From the NCBI RefSeq assembly GCF_002250115.1, contig NZ_CP019985.1:2294001-2358000 (forward strand): a stretch of 64,000 nt of DNA, given 5' to 3'. Below are positions 33,876 through 41,968 of this stretch, one piece after another (positions within the stretch are counted from its first letter, which is position 1; every line of letters starts with the position of its first letter). The notes beneath the pieces are model-generated. The model was not told the DNA's origin and did not search any database. It saw only the letters and a list, made by a program, of their open reading frames with translations. The stretch is from Shouchella clausii. GTDB taxonomy: Bacteria > Bacillota > Bacilli > Bacillales > Bacillaceae_D. A program made the position numbers and the translations under genes.

Positions 33876-34028
33876 ATGGTTGAACATTTGCTAGATTTTA
33901 TGCTTGGGCCGCTTAGAGGACTGGGGCGCTTTTATTTTGAACACCAACTCATCTTTAATACGCTTATTGTGGCTATTGCGTTCGCCAACATCGTCCGCCA
34001 TAAAAAAAAGCCACAGCATAACGAGTAA
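33876..34028 (+). CDS. Small membrane-associated protein in the galactitol operon
   Basis: 50 residues from ATG 33876 with GGAGGG upstream, set between two dehydrogenase genes. One hydrophobic stretch (HQLIFNTLIVAIAFANIV) is followed by a basic tail HKKKPQHNE. No family recognised. A real ribosome site and operon position support it; it could be a regulatory micropeptide for the PTS or simply a small membrane protein. Confidence 0.55.
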   Translation: MVEHLLDFMLGPLRGLGRFYFEHQLIFNTLIVAIAFANIVRHKKKPQHNE

Positions 34029-34049
34029 AGCGATTTAGGAGGAAGGCGA

Positions 34050-35135
34050 GTGGAGGCTTTAAATTTATACGGCACAGGCGATATCCGCTTTGAGCAATCG
34101 CCAAAGCCAACGATCGCCAATGGCAATGAAGTCATCGTCCGCGTGGAAACGGCAGGGATTTGCGGATCAGACTTATCCCGTTATAAAAAACTAGGGCCTT
34201 ATATTTCCGGGACGACGTTTGGCCATGAATGTTCAGGTACAATTGAGGAAGTAGGCAGCAATGTCAGCCATCTAAAGGAAGGAATGCGAGTCGCTGTGTG
34301 CCCCGCTCTCCCGTGCGGCGAGTGCACCCAATGTCGGCAAGGGGCTTTTTCACGATGCCCGTCGCTAACCGTTATCGGAGCTGTCCAGCCAGGGGCGTTT
34401 GCAGAATATGTGAAGTTGCCTGCTGAAAATGTCCTCCCATTGCCGAATGAAATCGATGCTGATACGGCAGCGTTCATTGAGCCGGCTGCTGTTGTGGCAC
34501 ACGGTTTTTACAAGACGGCGATCGAACCAGGAGCAGATGTGGCCATTATCGGCTGCGGAAGCATCGGCTTGCTTGCCATTCAATGGGCAAAATTGTTTGG
34601 TGCCAGATATGTATACGCAATTGATATCGATGAACAAAAATTAAAAGTGGCCAAAGAACTTGGCGCCGACCAACGAGTGAATCCACTTGATGGCCCAGTG
34701 CATGAACAAATTCACGATTTCACTGCTGGAGAAGGGGTAGATGTGGCGATTGAAGCAGCGGGCACTCCGGTTACTTCTGCCCAAGCATTAGCATTGCCGA
34801 AGAAAGGCGGAGAAGTTGTTTTTCTTGGGATTCCATACGGGGACGTGACAATCGAGCGTTTTTACTTTGAAAAAATTGTACGGAACGAATTGCGTGTCCA
34901 TGGTTCTTGGAATGGGCTGTCCGCCCCATTTCCGGGCAAAGAATGGAAAACGGCGATTCACTCTATGCAAACAGGAGCAATACAAGTAAAGCCTCTCATT
35001 ACACACCGGTTGCCTTTATCCGATGGGCCATTTGTTTTTAAGGAAATGGCCAGCGGTTCCCCTGGGTATATAAAAACGTTGCTTTACCCAGGAAAAACGG
35101 GGCCAAAAGAACGAGCCATCAATCATCTGAAATAG
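34050..35135 (+). CDS. gatD: Galactitol-1-phosphate 5-dehydrogenase-like zinc dehydrogenase
   Basis: 361 residues from GTG 34050, AGGAGGAAGG upstream. GICGSDLSRYKKLGPYISG, FGHECSGTIEEVGSNV, the structural zinc motif CGECTQCRQGAFSRC and the NAD-binding IIGCGSIGLLAIQWAKLFG are seen. The pattern GICGSDLSRY resembles GatD more than the preceding paralogue does. It would convert galactitol-1-phosphate to tagatose-6-phosphate. No tagatose kinase or aldolase is in this window. Confidence 0.8.
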   Translation: MEALNLYGTGDIRFEQSPKPTIANGNEVIVRVETAGICGSDLSRYKKLGPYISGTTFGHECSGTIEEVGSNVSHLKEGMRVAVCPALPCGECTQCRQGAFSRCPSLTVIGAVQPGAFAEYVKLPAENVLPLPNEIDADTAAFIEPAAVVAHGFYKTAIEPGADVAIIGCGSIGLLAIQWAKLFGARYVYAIDIDEQKLKVAKELGADQRVNPLDGPVHEQIHDFTAGEGVDVAIEAAGTPVTSAQALALPKKGGEVVFLGIPYGDVTIERFYFEKIVRNELRVHGSWNGLSAPFPGKEWKTAIHSMQTGAIQVKPLITHRLPLSDGPFVFKEMASGSPGYIKTLLYPGKTGPKERAINHLK

Positions 35136-35540
35136 CGTTTGTTCGCCAAAGTATGTCAAGACGGTTCGATTTCCCAGGAAATAAAGGCGAATTTTTAGAG
35201 ATAAACAGTTTTGATGATGAACGAATGTAATGGCGTTGGAGTTAAGCCCTGGCTCTTATGCCTGTTAACTAATTTTTTCTTATTTTCGTGTGGGCAGTTG
35301 ACAGATTGGCTTTCATATGCCATGATAACGTCAAATAAAAGAAAGGAAAAGGTACCTCAGCCAATGAAGCAGTAATTCTATCTACAAACAGTAATTAAAC
35401 ATCCATTGAACGAGCGTTTATGTCCGCTCCATGAATATGGCGATTAATTATGTTTAGAGATGGGATTCGTCTGCTTTTTTGATAGAGGTGCACGTATACT
35501 GCGATTTTTTCTGCCCGTATAGGCAAAAGTAGGTCGTCGT
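35136..35540 (+). other. Intergenic region and probable leader of the ABC-F gene
   Basis: 405 bp without a credible gene. TTGACA near 35298 is followed 17 bp later by CATGAT, a possible promoter that would give a leader of about 250 nt; TATACT at 35495-35500 is another -10 candidate without a good -35. No terminator for gatD was recognised. Confidence 0.4.
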
Positions 35541-35573
35541 ATGCGCACATTCCTGCGGACGGACTCTCTCTAA
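35541..35573 (+). CDS. Putative attenuator leader peptide upstream of ABC-F gene
   Basis: ATG CGC ACA TTC CTG CGG ACG GAC TCT CTC TAA encodes MRTFLRTDSL and stops inside the 5' arm of the terminator at 35564-35593. A weak ribosome site (GTAGG) lies 7 nt upstream. Short leader frames ahead of ABC-F and Erm resistance genes sense drug-stalled ribosomes; this frame is placed just right for that, but is only inferred. Confidence 0.5.
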   Translation: MRTFLRTDSL

Positions 35574-35593
35574 CATATAGAGGGGGTTTTTTT
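35564..35593 (+). terminator. Attenuator hairpin overlapping the ABC-F ribosome site
   Basis: CTCTCTCTA (35564-35572) pairs with TAGAGGGGG (35578-35586) through two G-T wobbles, followed by seven Ts directly before ATG 35594. The 3' arm is also the ribosome site. A competing hairpin (GTCGTC 35533-35538 with GAC-G-GAC 35558-35564) touches its base. A dual transcription/translation switch is likely. Confidence 0.7.
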
Positions 35594-37216
35594 ATGTTGT
35601 TAATGAAAGCAAAAGAGATTAAGAAAAGCGTTGGTGCACGGGAACTGTTGAATATTAAGGCGCTCTATCTTTATGAAGGCGACCGGGTCGGGCTTGTCGG
35701 AAACAATGGCGCAGGCAAGTCGACGCTTTTGCGCATACTGGCCGGTGAGGGGAAGGCTGATTTGGCGACTGTTGAAACGTATGGCTCAGTCGCTTATGTG
35801 CCCCAGCTAGAAAACGAAAATGAGGCAGTTGCAGGAGAGTTGGCCAGCAAATGGCATGTCCCAGATGGAAGCGTCCAAACAATGAGCGGCGGGGAACAAA
35901 CACGTAAAAAAATTGCGGCAGCTTTAGCATCCGATCCGCATATTTTTATTGCCGATGAGCCAACGAGCCATTTGGACATCGATGGAATCGAGCAACTAGA
36001 GAAAGAGCTAACGGCTTTTAATGGTGCAGTGCTGTTAACTTCCCATGATAAAGTATTGGTTAATAAAGTGTGTACGACGATTTGGGAACTGGAAGATGGC
36101 TGCCTCACTGTATATGAGGGAAATTACGATCATTATCTTAAGCAAAAACAGGCCAACAAGCAAAAAGCACACAAAGAATACGAAGCATTTGTCCAAGAAA
36201 AGAACAGGCTGGAGCAGGCAGCCAAACAGATCCAAGCAAAGTCTGCGAAAATTAAGAAAGCACCGAGCAGGATGGGCAATTCAGAAGCACGGTTGCATAA
36301 ACGGAGTTCAGGTGTTCAGAAAGCAAAGCTAAACCGCGCTGCTGAAGCAATGCGGACGAGAATCGAGCAGCTTGAAGTGAAAGAAAAGCCGAAGGAGGTT
36401 GAGCCGATTCGTTTTGATATGGCACAATTTCCTATTCTTCATAGCAAACGAGCGGTCCAATTCCAAGGCTGCCCTGTACAAATCGGCGCCAACATTCTAA
36501 AAGCAAACGTTCATGGAGAAGTGCCGACAGGGGCTAGGTTGGCGATTATTGGACCGAACGGATCGGGAAAAACAACGCTTGCCCGGCAAATTGCTGACCG
36601 CAGCGGCGGCTTGTATGTAGCAGCACCAGCTAAGATCGGATTTTTTCAACAGCAGCAAGAAAACTTGCACGAAGGAAAAACCGTTTTAGAAAATATGATC
36701 GAAGACAGCCCGTATACACAAACGTTCATCCGCACAGTCTTGTCAAGGTTGGCATTTTCCAGAGACGAAATCGATAAGAAAGCGGCTGTGTTGAGCGGCG
36801 GTGAGCGAGTACGGGCTTCCCTTGCCAAGGTCTTCCTTTCAAATTGCAATGTCCTTGTCCTTGATGAACCAACGAACTACTTGGATATCGCGACGAAGGA
36901 CTCACTGTTAGAAGTGCTGAAGGCCTACCCTGGGACGATTTGCTTTGTTACGCACGAACGAGCACTGATTGATGACCTAGCGACCCATATCCTTTCCTTC
37001 GCTGACGAGGAACCGACCGTAACAATGGTTGCGCCTAATAAAAAAGAGCAAAAACGAGACAGCGCTGAAGAAGTAAAAGCGGCCTTATTGGCAGTTGAAC
37101 TGAAATTGTCGGAAACGCTCGGTCGCCTTTCGACAGCAGTCAATGAGCACGAAAAGCAAGAACTGGACCAAACCTTTCAGCAGTTGCTTGCTGAAAAAAA
37201 GCGGCTTTTGCAGTGA
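35594..37216 (+). CDS. ABC-F ATPase, ribosome-protection type (VmlR/Vga-like)
   Basis: 540 residues. Two ABC domains with Walker A GNNGAGKST near residue 38 and GPNGSGKTT near 320, signatures MSGGEQ and LSGGERVR, and Walker B FIADEPTSHLD and LVLDEPTNYLD. A charged helical interdomain linker of about 90 residues separates them; no membrane helices. A C-terminal coiled region follows. The length and the leader attenuator match the antibiotic-resistance ABC-F group (VmlR of B. subtilis, Vga, Lsa), which displaces drugs from the ribosome; housekeeping ABC-F such as EttA lack such leaders. Drug spectrum unknown. Confidence 0.85.
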   Translation: MLLMKAKEIKKSVGARELLNIKALYLYEGDRVGLVGNNGAGKSTLLRILAGEGKADLATVETYGSVAYVPQLENENEAVAGELASKWHVPDGSVQTMSGGEQTRKKIAAALASDPHIFIADEPTSHLDIDGIEQLEKELTAFNGAVLLTSHDKVLVNKVCTTIWELEDGCLTVYEGNYDHYLKQKQANKQKAHKEYEAFVQEKNRLEQAAKQIQAKSAKIKKAPSRMGNSEARLHKRSSGVQKAKLNRAAEAMRTRIEQLEVKEKPKEVEPIRFDMAQFPILHSKRAVQFQGCPVQIGANILKANVHGEVPTGARLAIIGPNGSGKTTLARQIADRSGGLYVAAPAKIGFFQQQQENLHEGKTVLENMIEDSPYTQTFIRTVLSRLAFSRDEIDKKAAVLSGGERVRASLAKVFLSNCNVLVLDEPTNYLDIATKDSLLEVLKAYPGTICFVTHERALIDDLATHILSFADEEPTVTMVAPNKKEQKRDSAEEVKAALLAVELKLSETLGRLSTAVNEHEKQELDQTFQQLLAEKKRLLQ

Positions 37217-37310
37217 AGAATTGCAAGTTGACTCAAGCAGGTTTTGCGCAAAACCGTGTCGGTATGTAAAAAAGGATTACGGGTTTAAATAAAATACGGG
37301 AAAGCATCGA

Positions 37311-37347
37311 AACTGGGTGAACCATTAAAAGGTTTACCCAGTTTTTT
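37311..37347 (+). terminator. Terminator of the ABC-F gene
   Basis: AACTGGGTGAACC (37311-37323) and GGTTTACCCAGTT (37331-37343) form a 13-bp stem with one G-T pair and a T-run to 37347. Nothing was recognised from 37348 to 37521. Confidence 0.88.
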
Positions 37348-37521
37348 GTATGGAAGAGGAACAGTCCAAAATTCCCTTCCGTTAAAACGTTGATAGGATG
37401 CTAGGGAAGATCAATGATTGAATAAGTGCACGTGCGGATTTATGTAATTTTTTTATTGTCATTCTTATAGGTTGATTGCTTAGTTAAGGGGGAAAATCAT
37501 ATATAACGGAGAGTTAGTTTA

Positions 37522-37680
37522 ATGACGATGCATGAAAATAGTAAACTGGTGATTGGTACAGGGGATTACAACAACAACCCAACATGGTTGCAAACTCAAA
37601 AAACAGAATTGAGTTTATTAAGGCGAGTAAATTGAAAGAAAAAGTTTGCACCCCGTACGATAAGCGCAATTTTGGCGTTT
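37522..37680 (+). pseudogene. Remnant of a SAM-dependent methyltransferase-like gene
   Basis: ATG 37522 with CGGAGAG upstream encodes 37 residues (KLVIGTGDYNNNPTWLQTQ, then ELSLL) and stops at 37633-37635. The NNNPxWxxTQ pattern recalls a Bacillus class I methyltransferase family. About 25 bp later another frame reads ISAILAFKG, resembling that family's next motif. Stop, frameshift and missing remainder mark a decayed gene. Family assignment is from memory and moderate. 37681-37940 shows nothing further. Confidence 0.5.
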
Positions 37681-37940
37681 AAGGGCGGGAATCTACGGGC
37701 TTTCATTATAGATGGCGATGTGGAAAGTGCTCTTCAACCGAAATGTAGTGGTTTTTCATCGCCGTTTCAGCTGGTCATTTTGAATAGAAGAATGTTCGCT
37801 CGTTAGCTAGCTTCAGCAAAGGAACATAGCCGATGTTTGAATGATGGCGGGCAGCAAAAACTATGCTACAATACGTGATAAGTGCCCACGATGTTCGCTA
37901 CTCGCGGTGTACTTATTTTAACTGTAAGGCGGGACAACCG

Positions 37941-38255
37941 ATGTATTCTTTTGTGCTTCTGCTCGTATTGATCGCCGTTTTGTGGTATGCCTATCAGAAA
38001 AACAAAGAAACGTTCAAACAGCTTTCAATTGGGCAAACTGCCGGTGTTTTCGTTGCGTATGGCGCTGCGGTCGCTATCATTGTGGCTGCGCTCTATTATG
38101 TGGTGCAGCCAGTAACGGAGCCGATTGCCAATGAGCTGCTAAAGCTAGCTGCTCGCTTTGGGTTGCTCATTATTGTATTGTTTGTTTGCATGTTTTTCCT
38201 AGAAAAAGTACTTAAAAAGATTACGAATGGCGCCTTTCCACCAAAAAGGAGATAA
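37941..38255 (+). CDS. Small three-helix membrane protein
   Basis: 104 residues from ATG 37941 with AAGGCGGG upstream; an in-frame upstream start would add a non-hydrophobic 26 residues. Hydrophobic segments at about residues 3-18, 35-60 and 72-90, and a basic end KKITNGAFPPKRR. No family recognised. A long imperfect hairpin (CAACCACAGCCC/GGGCTATGGTTG, about 38342-38380) without a T-run follows. Confidence 0.6.
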   Translation: MYSFVLLLVLIAVLWYAYQKNKETFKQLSIGQTAGVFVAYGAAVAIIVAALYYVVQPVTEPIANELLKLAARFGLLIIVLFVCMFFLEKVLKKITNGAFPPKRR

Positions 38256-38396
38256 GCTACGTTCTACACGATTTATTCGTACATCGTAGGAAGGAAGAGT
38301 CAATTCCACTCATTAAGCGGGAGGGCATCCCGGTCTTTTAGCAACCACAGCCCTTGCCAAGCAGCAATTGGGCTATGGTTGTGGGTTGATAGGCGA

Positions 38397-38960
38397 TTAC
38401 GGTGACCGCAATTCTTCTTCTGTTACCCATTTATGGTTTTGTACTCTTTCGCCATCTGCCTCAAAATCAACCATATAAACCGTTGTCTGTTCACTTGAAT
38501 CAATGACTGCTTCGGCTCCATCCATCCCTTCCATATGATCGGCGTTTATTACAACCGTATCGCCAGGAGCATAAGCTTCCTCTTTATAACCTTCCAACTC
38601 TTCATGTATGACCCATTTATGGTTTTCAACAGGTGCTTCCCCCGTCGTTGACGTATACGATACAGCATAAGCCGTTGTTGTATAGGCGCCGACAATGGTC
38701 GCTTCCGTTCCTTTCATTCCTGGCATATGGTTAGCTTCCATCGTTGCTTTGCTCCCGACTGGATAGGAAGGATTGTCTGCTTCCTTTAAGCCTTCAGGTA
38801 CTTCACCAGAACTTGAATGGTCCCCATGGTGGTTCTCGCTGTTGTGGTCGCCTTTCTCTTCATGAGCTGGTTGTTCAGGCTCTAGGTTGTCCGAACCAGC
38901 ACCGCAACCTGCCAAACTAACGGCCAGTGCAGTACTTGTTATTAGTAATCGTTTCCTCAT
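38397..38960 (-). CDS. DUF1541 (YdhK-like) lipoprotein, probably copper-responsive
   Basis: 187 residues from ATG 38960, 7 nt after AAGGAGG. Lipoprotein signal with lipobox SLAGC, then a His/Asp/Glu-rich linker (HSENHHGDHSSSGEV) and two copies of the DUF1541 unit: GSKATMEANHMPGMKGTEAT..HKWVIHEEL and GDTVVINADHMEGMDGAEAV..HKWVTEEEL. The Met/His-rich units suggest metal binding. A CsoR-like box in the promoter supports copper control. Confidence 0.82.
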   Translation of the reverse strand: MRKRLLITSTALAVSLAGCGAGSDNLEPEQPAHEEKGDHNSENHHGDHSSSGEVPEGLKEADNPSYPVGSKATMEANHMPGMKGTEATIVGAYTTTAYAVSYTSTTGEAPVENHKWVIHEELEGYKEEAYAPGDTVVINADHMEGMDGAEAVIDSSEQTTVYMVDFEADGERVQNHKWVTEEELRSP

Positions 38961-38991
38961 CAAAATGCCTCCTTTTCCATTCTCTTTTCAT

Positions 38992-39012
38992 ATTATACCC
39001 TATAGGGGTATA
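38992..39012 (-). promoter_or_regulatory. CsoR-like copper operator in the promoter of the DUF1541 gene
   Basis: TATACCC-TATA-GGGGTATA (38994-39012) matches the TACCC..GGGGTA pattern of CsoR operators in front of copZA in Bacillus. On the minus strand a TATAAT -10 (38997-38992) overlaps its edge, so the operator lies in the promoter spacer, the usual position for CsoR repression. Confidence 0.65.
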
Positions 39013-39130
39013 TGAAAAACACCCTTTTTTCAGAGAGATCCTGTTTTAGATAGAGGCGGAAGTAGAGAAAGTGGAAAAAGAAGCTCGCCCCATTTTGAGG
39101 CATAAGCTTCCTTGTTGAAATGGGGATAGT

Positions 39131-40051
39131 TTAACTCACGGTATTTTCCAAAATCGTAATCCGCCCGTTTGTTCCGTCTACTTCTACTTCTGCTCCGATT
39201 GGCACACTGGCTTTGTAGTAACCATGTCCTGATTGAAGATTCGTGACAAGTGGTTTGCCTAAAGGCACAAGAAAACCGGAAATCAATTCGTCATAGCTTG
39301 TGTTGTAGGCGATCGGGCAGCTCGTGCATGTGCCCATAATAATCGCTTCGCAATCAGCGAATTTGCCAGCAGCTTCGAGGTGTGCCAAATAGCGGTAGAC
39401 AGTATTGACTGGTTCATGCGTATCTTCTAAAAAAATGACTTTTCCGGCTGTATCAATTTCATAAGGCGTGCCAAGGCTGTCAACAAAAGAGGTGAGGTTG
39501 CCACCAACAAGCGGGCCTCTTCCTCTTCCATTAACGAGGCCGTTAAGCGGGAAGCCAGGTGGGTTTTCTAGAAGGCGTGGGCTTGATGGCATCATGGTTG
39601 ACGAGAAGAACTGGTTGAAATTGTAGTCAGGCGTGCCGTTTTGAAAATCAAGCAAAAGCAAACTATGGAAGCCAATCAAGTCTGCATCCTGGTAAAGCAC
39701 GTTTAATAAAATCGTAATGTCGCTATAGCCTGAAATGATTTTTGGATTGGCGCGTATGGTATCAAAATCAAGGTATGGAAAAATGCCAGCAACGCCTACG
39801 CCGCCTCGTGTCGGCAAAATCCATTTAATCGAAGGGTCTTCGATCATCGTCATAAAATCACTGGCGCGGTCTTGTGGCGGACCAGCTAAAAATCCGGTAC
39901 GGGCATAGACATGTTCGCCGAGCACAGGCTGGAAGCCGAGCCCCCTTAAGTAAGCAACATTCGCATTTATCGCATCATCAGAGCGGGGGCTACCAAGAGC
40001 GACGATCCCAACTGCATCCCCTTGCTGTAAACGCGGTGGTTTTTGGGCCAT
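39131..40051 (-). CDS. S66-family LD-carboxypeptidase / MccF-like peptidase
   Basis: 306 residues from ATG 40051 behind AAGGAGGT; upstream in-frame codons back to 40132 have no ribosome site. Serine nucleophile in IISGYSDITILLN, catalytic Glu in FLEDTHEP and His in LQSGHGYYKASVPIGA, with LPTRGGVGVAGIFPYLD near the nucleophile domain. S66 enzymes trim tetrapeptide from recycled peptidoglycan or inactivate microcin C-like compounds; which one cannot be told here. Confidence 0.85.
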   Translation of the reverse strand: MAQKPPRLQQGDAVGIVALGSPRSDDAINANVAYLRGLGFQPVLGEHVYARTGFLAGPPQDRASDFMTMIEDPSIKWILPTRGGVGVAGIFPYLDFDTIRANPKIISGYSDITILLNVLYQDADLIGFHSLLLLDFQNGTPDYNFNQFFSSTMMPSSPRLLENPPGFPLNGLVNGRGRGPLVGGNLTSFVDSLGTPYEIDTAGKVIFLEDTHEPVNTVYRYLAHLEAAGKFADCEAIIMGTCTSCPIAYNTSYDELISGFLVPLGKPLVTNLQSGHGYYKASVPIGAEVEVDGTNGRITILENTVS

Positions 40052-40151
40052 AGTATACCTCCTTTGCGGCGTCCTTGCTTTTGCATGTATATGTGGAGGA
40101 GGCCTGCACAAAGAACAGCAAATCACGACCATTTACATCCAAACAAGCGAA

Positions 40152-40179
40152 AGCCCTGCACACTAATTAGTGCAGGGCT
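40152..40179 (-). terminator. Strong hairpin between the PTS gene and the LD-carboxypeptidase gene
   Basis: AGCCCTGCAC (40152-40161) and GTGCAGGGCT (40170-40179) form a perfect 10-bp stem with an 8-nt loop. On the minus strand a short T-stretch follows, so it probably ends the upstream PTS transcript. Confidence 0.55.
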
Positions 40180-40277
40180 CAAGCGCACACGTTCATTTGT
40201 CTCGTGTATGCTTTGCAATTGTTGCTCAACAACTTCCTTTGAGCAAAACATGTTTCTATAATTAGTCTGAGTCGATT

Positions 40278-41738
40278 TTAACGAGTGCGGATTTTCTCGA
40301 TTTCGTCAGCGACAAATTGTACATGTGGGCCAATAATGACTTGAATATTATGGTTGGATACGACATTAATGCCAGGAATGCCGGTGCGTTTAATTTTTGT
40401 TTGGTCGACTTGAGCCATATTTTTGACTTCAACACGTAAGCGGGTGACACAGTTCTCAATTGAGACAACATTACGATCACCGCCTAGTCCATCATAGATC
40501 ATGGCCGCCATCGCTGTATACTTGCTCTTGTCTTGAGCGTTTTCAGTATCCTCTGGCACTTTTTCTTCATCGTTCTCCTCTTCACGCCCAGGCGTCATCA
40601 AATTAAATTTGACAATCGTAAAGCGGAATAGCGCGTAATAAACGACAGCAAAGCCAAGCCCTTGCACAAGCAGCATCCATGGCTGGTTCGCTAGCGGCAG
40701 CCTTGAGCTTAAAATAAAGTCAATTAGTCCGGCGCTAAAGCCAAATCCAGCTGTCCACTGAAAATAGGCGGCAATGGCCAACGATAAGCCGGTAAGCACC
40801 GCGTGTATTACATAAAGAACAGGTGCTACAAACATAAACGCGAATTCAAATGGCTCGGTCACACCTGTGAAAAACGAAGCAAATCCTGCAGCGAGTAGCA
40901 ACGACGCTGTTTGTTTTTTGCGTTTCGTTTTCGCCGTATGGTACATTGCTAGCGCTGCGGCTGGAAGACCAAACATCATAACTGGAAAAAAGCCAGCTTG
41001 GTACATGCCTGTAATGCCTTTTTCACCGCTTCCAGACCAGAAATTCGCAATGTCATTGATGCCAGCAACGTCAAACCAAAAGACGGAATTTAAGGCATGG
41101 TGAAGACCAGTTGGGATGAGAAGGCGGTTAAAAAATCCATATACACCAGCGCCTACATAGTGCAAGTTGCTAATCCACGTTCCAAATGTGACAAGGCCAG
41201 AGTAAACAAATGGCCAAACAATAAAAAGAACGGCAGAAATGAGCAACATTGAAGCTGCCGTCATAATCGGCACGAGCCGTTTTCCGCTGAAAAAAGCAAA
41301 TGCGGCCGGAAGTTGGACATGGCTGAAACGGTTATACATCATAGCAGCGACAATACCGGATAAAATCCCAATAAATTGCGTCTGAATCGACCCAAACGCA
41401 GCATTGACGTTTTCGGGGTCCGAGCCTGTCAGCAATGCAACTGAATCGGTAGACAACAAGTGGGTCACAACGAGGAAAGCAACGAGCCCGCTTAGTGCAG
41501 CTGACCCATCACGCTCCTTTGCCATACCTAAAGCGACGCCGATCGCAAACAAAAGGCCCATGCTCGGCCCGCTCACAAGAGATTCGCCTGCTGCAATTAA
41601 AAAGGCAGCGACGGGATTGCCTTCTCCCCATCCGCTCGGGTCCATCCAATAGCCGATTCCCATTAATATCGCAGCTGCAGGCAACACGGCAACTGGCAAC
41701 ATCAATGAGCGCCCTATGCGCTGTAAGTAATTCATCAT
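40278..41738 (-). CDS. PTS EIICB, N-acetylglucosamine type (NagP-like)
   Basis: 486 residues. A ten-helix IIC domain with LQRIGRSLMLPVAVLPAAAILMGIG, RLLIPTGLHHALNSVFWF and FFTGVTEPFEFAFMFVAPVLY, then a charged linker and a C-terminal IIB domain whose phospho-Cys is in VVSIENCVTRLRVEV. The glucose/GlcNAc family is certain; the N-acetylglucosamine preference is by likeness to NagP/NagE. Controlled by the RAT/terminator in its leader and the antiterminator encoded upstream. Confidence 0.82.
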   Translation of the reverse strand: MMNYLQRIGRSLMLPVAVLPAAAILMGIGYWMDPSGWGEGNPVAAFLIAAGESLVSGPSMGLLFAIGVALGMAKERDGSAALSGLVAFLVVTHLLSTDSVALLTGSDPENVNAAFGSIQTQFIGILSGIVAAMMYNRFSHVQLPAAFAFFSGKRLVPIMTAASMLLISAVLFIVWPFVYSGLVTFGTWISNLHYVGAGVYGFFNRLLIPTGLHHALNSVFWFDVAGINDIANFWSGSGEKGITGMYQAGFFPVMMFGLPAAALAMYHTAKTKRKKQTASLLLAAGFASFFTGVTEPFEFAFMFVAPVLYVIHAVLTGLSLAIAAYFQWTAGFGFSAGLIDFILSSRLPLANQPWMLLVQGLGFAVVYYALFRFTIVKFNLMTPGREEENDEEKVPEDTENAQDKSKYTAMAAMIYDGLGGDRNVVSIENCVTRLRVEVKNMAQVDQTKIKRTGIPGINVVSNHNIQVIIGPHVQFVADEIEKIRTR

Positions 41739-41878
41739 TAACCATCCATCCTTTTTTAAAGTAGTGTTTGTTGTAACAGTCTTTTCAACATACTGATGGC
41801 AATAAGGAATGGCGGAGGTAGCGCATGGAACCGTAATGACTTAACGCCCCCAGCCAGCATGAATGGAATGATCTCCAT

Positions 41879-41949
41879 AAAAAAATCCAAACAGCAGCAT
41901 AAAACATGCTGCCATTTGGATAATGCCTGGTTTTTCCCAGTAACACGCC
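41879..41949 (-). promoter_or_regulatory. RAT antiterminator site overlapping a strong terminator
   Basis: On the minus strand 41949-41918 reads GGCGTGTTACTGG, then AAAAACCAGGC and ATTATCC: the TGTTACTG..CAGGCA..CC layout of the ribonucleic antiterminator bound by SacY/LicT/GlcT proteins. Its 3' end is the 5' arm of a terminator (ATCCAAA-TGGCAGCAT pairing with ATGCTGC..TTTGGAT, then seven Ts down to 41879). Protein binding would prevent termination before the PTS gene. Confidence 0.85.
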
Positions 41950-41968
41950 AATTGTCTATTAAGTTCGT

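Noticed and set aside
35136-35540. Small gene or riboswitch ahead of the ABC-F gene
   Set aside because: No frame with a ribosome site and no known riboswitch core was recognised; only weak promoter-like elements.
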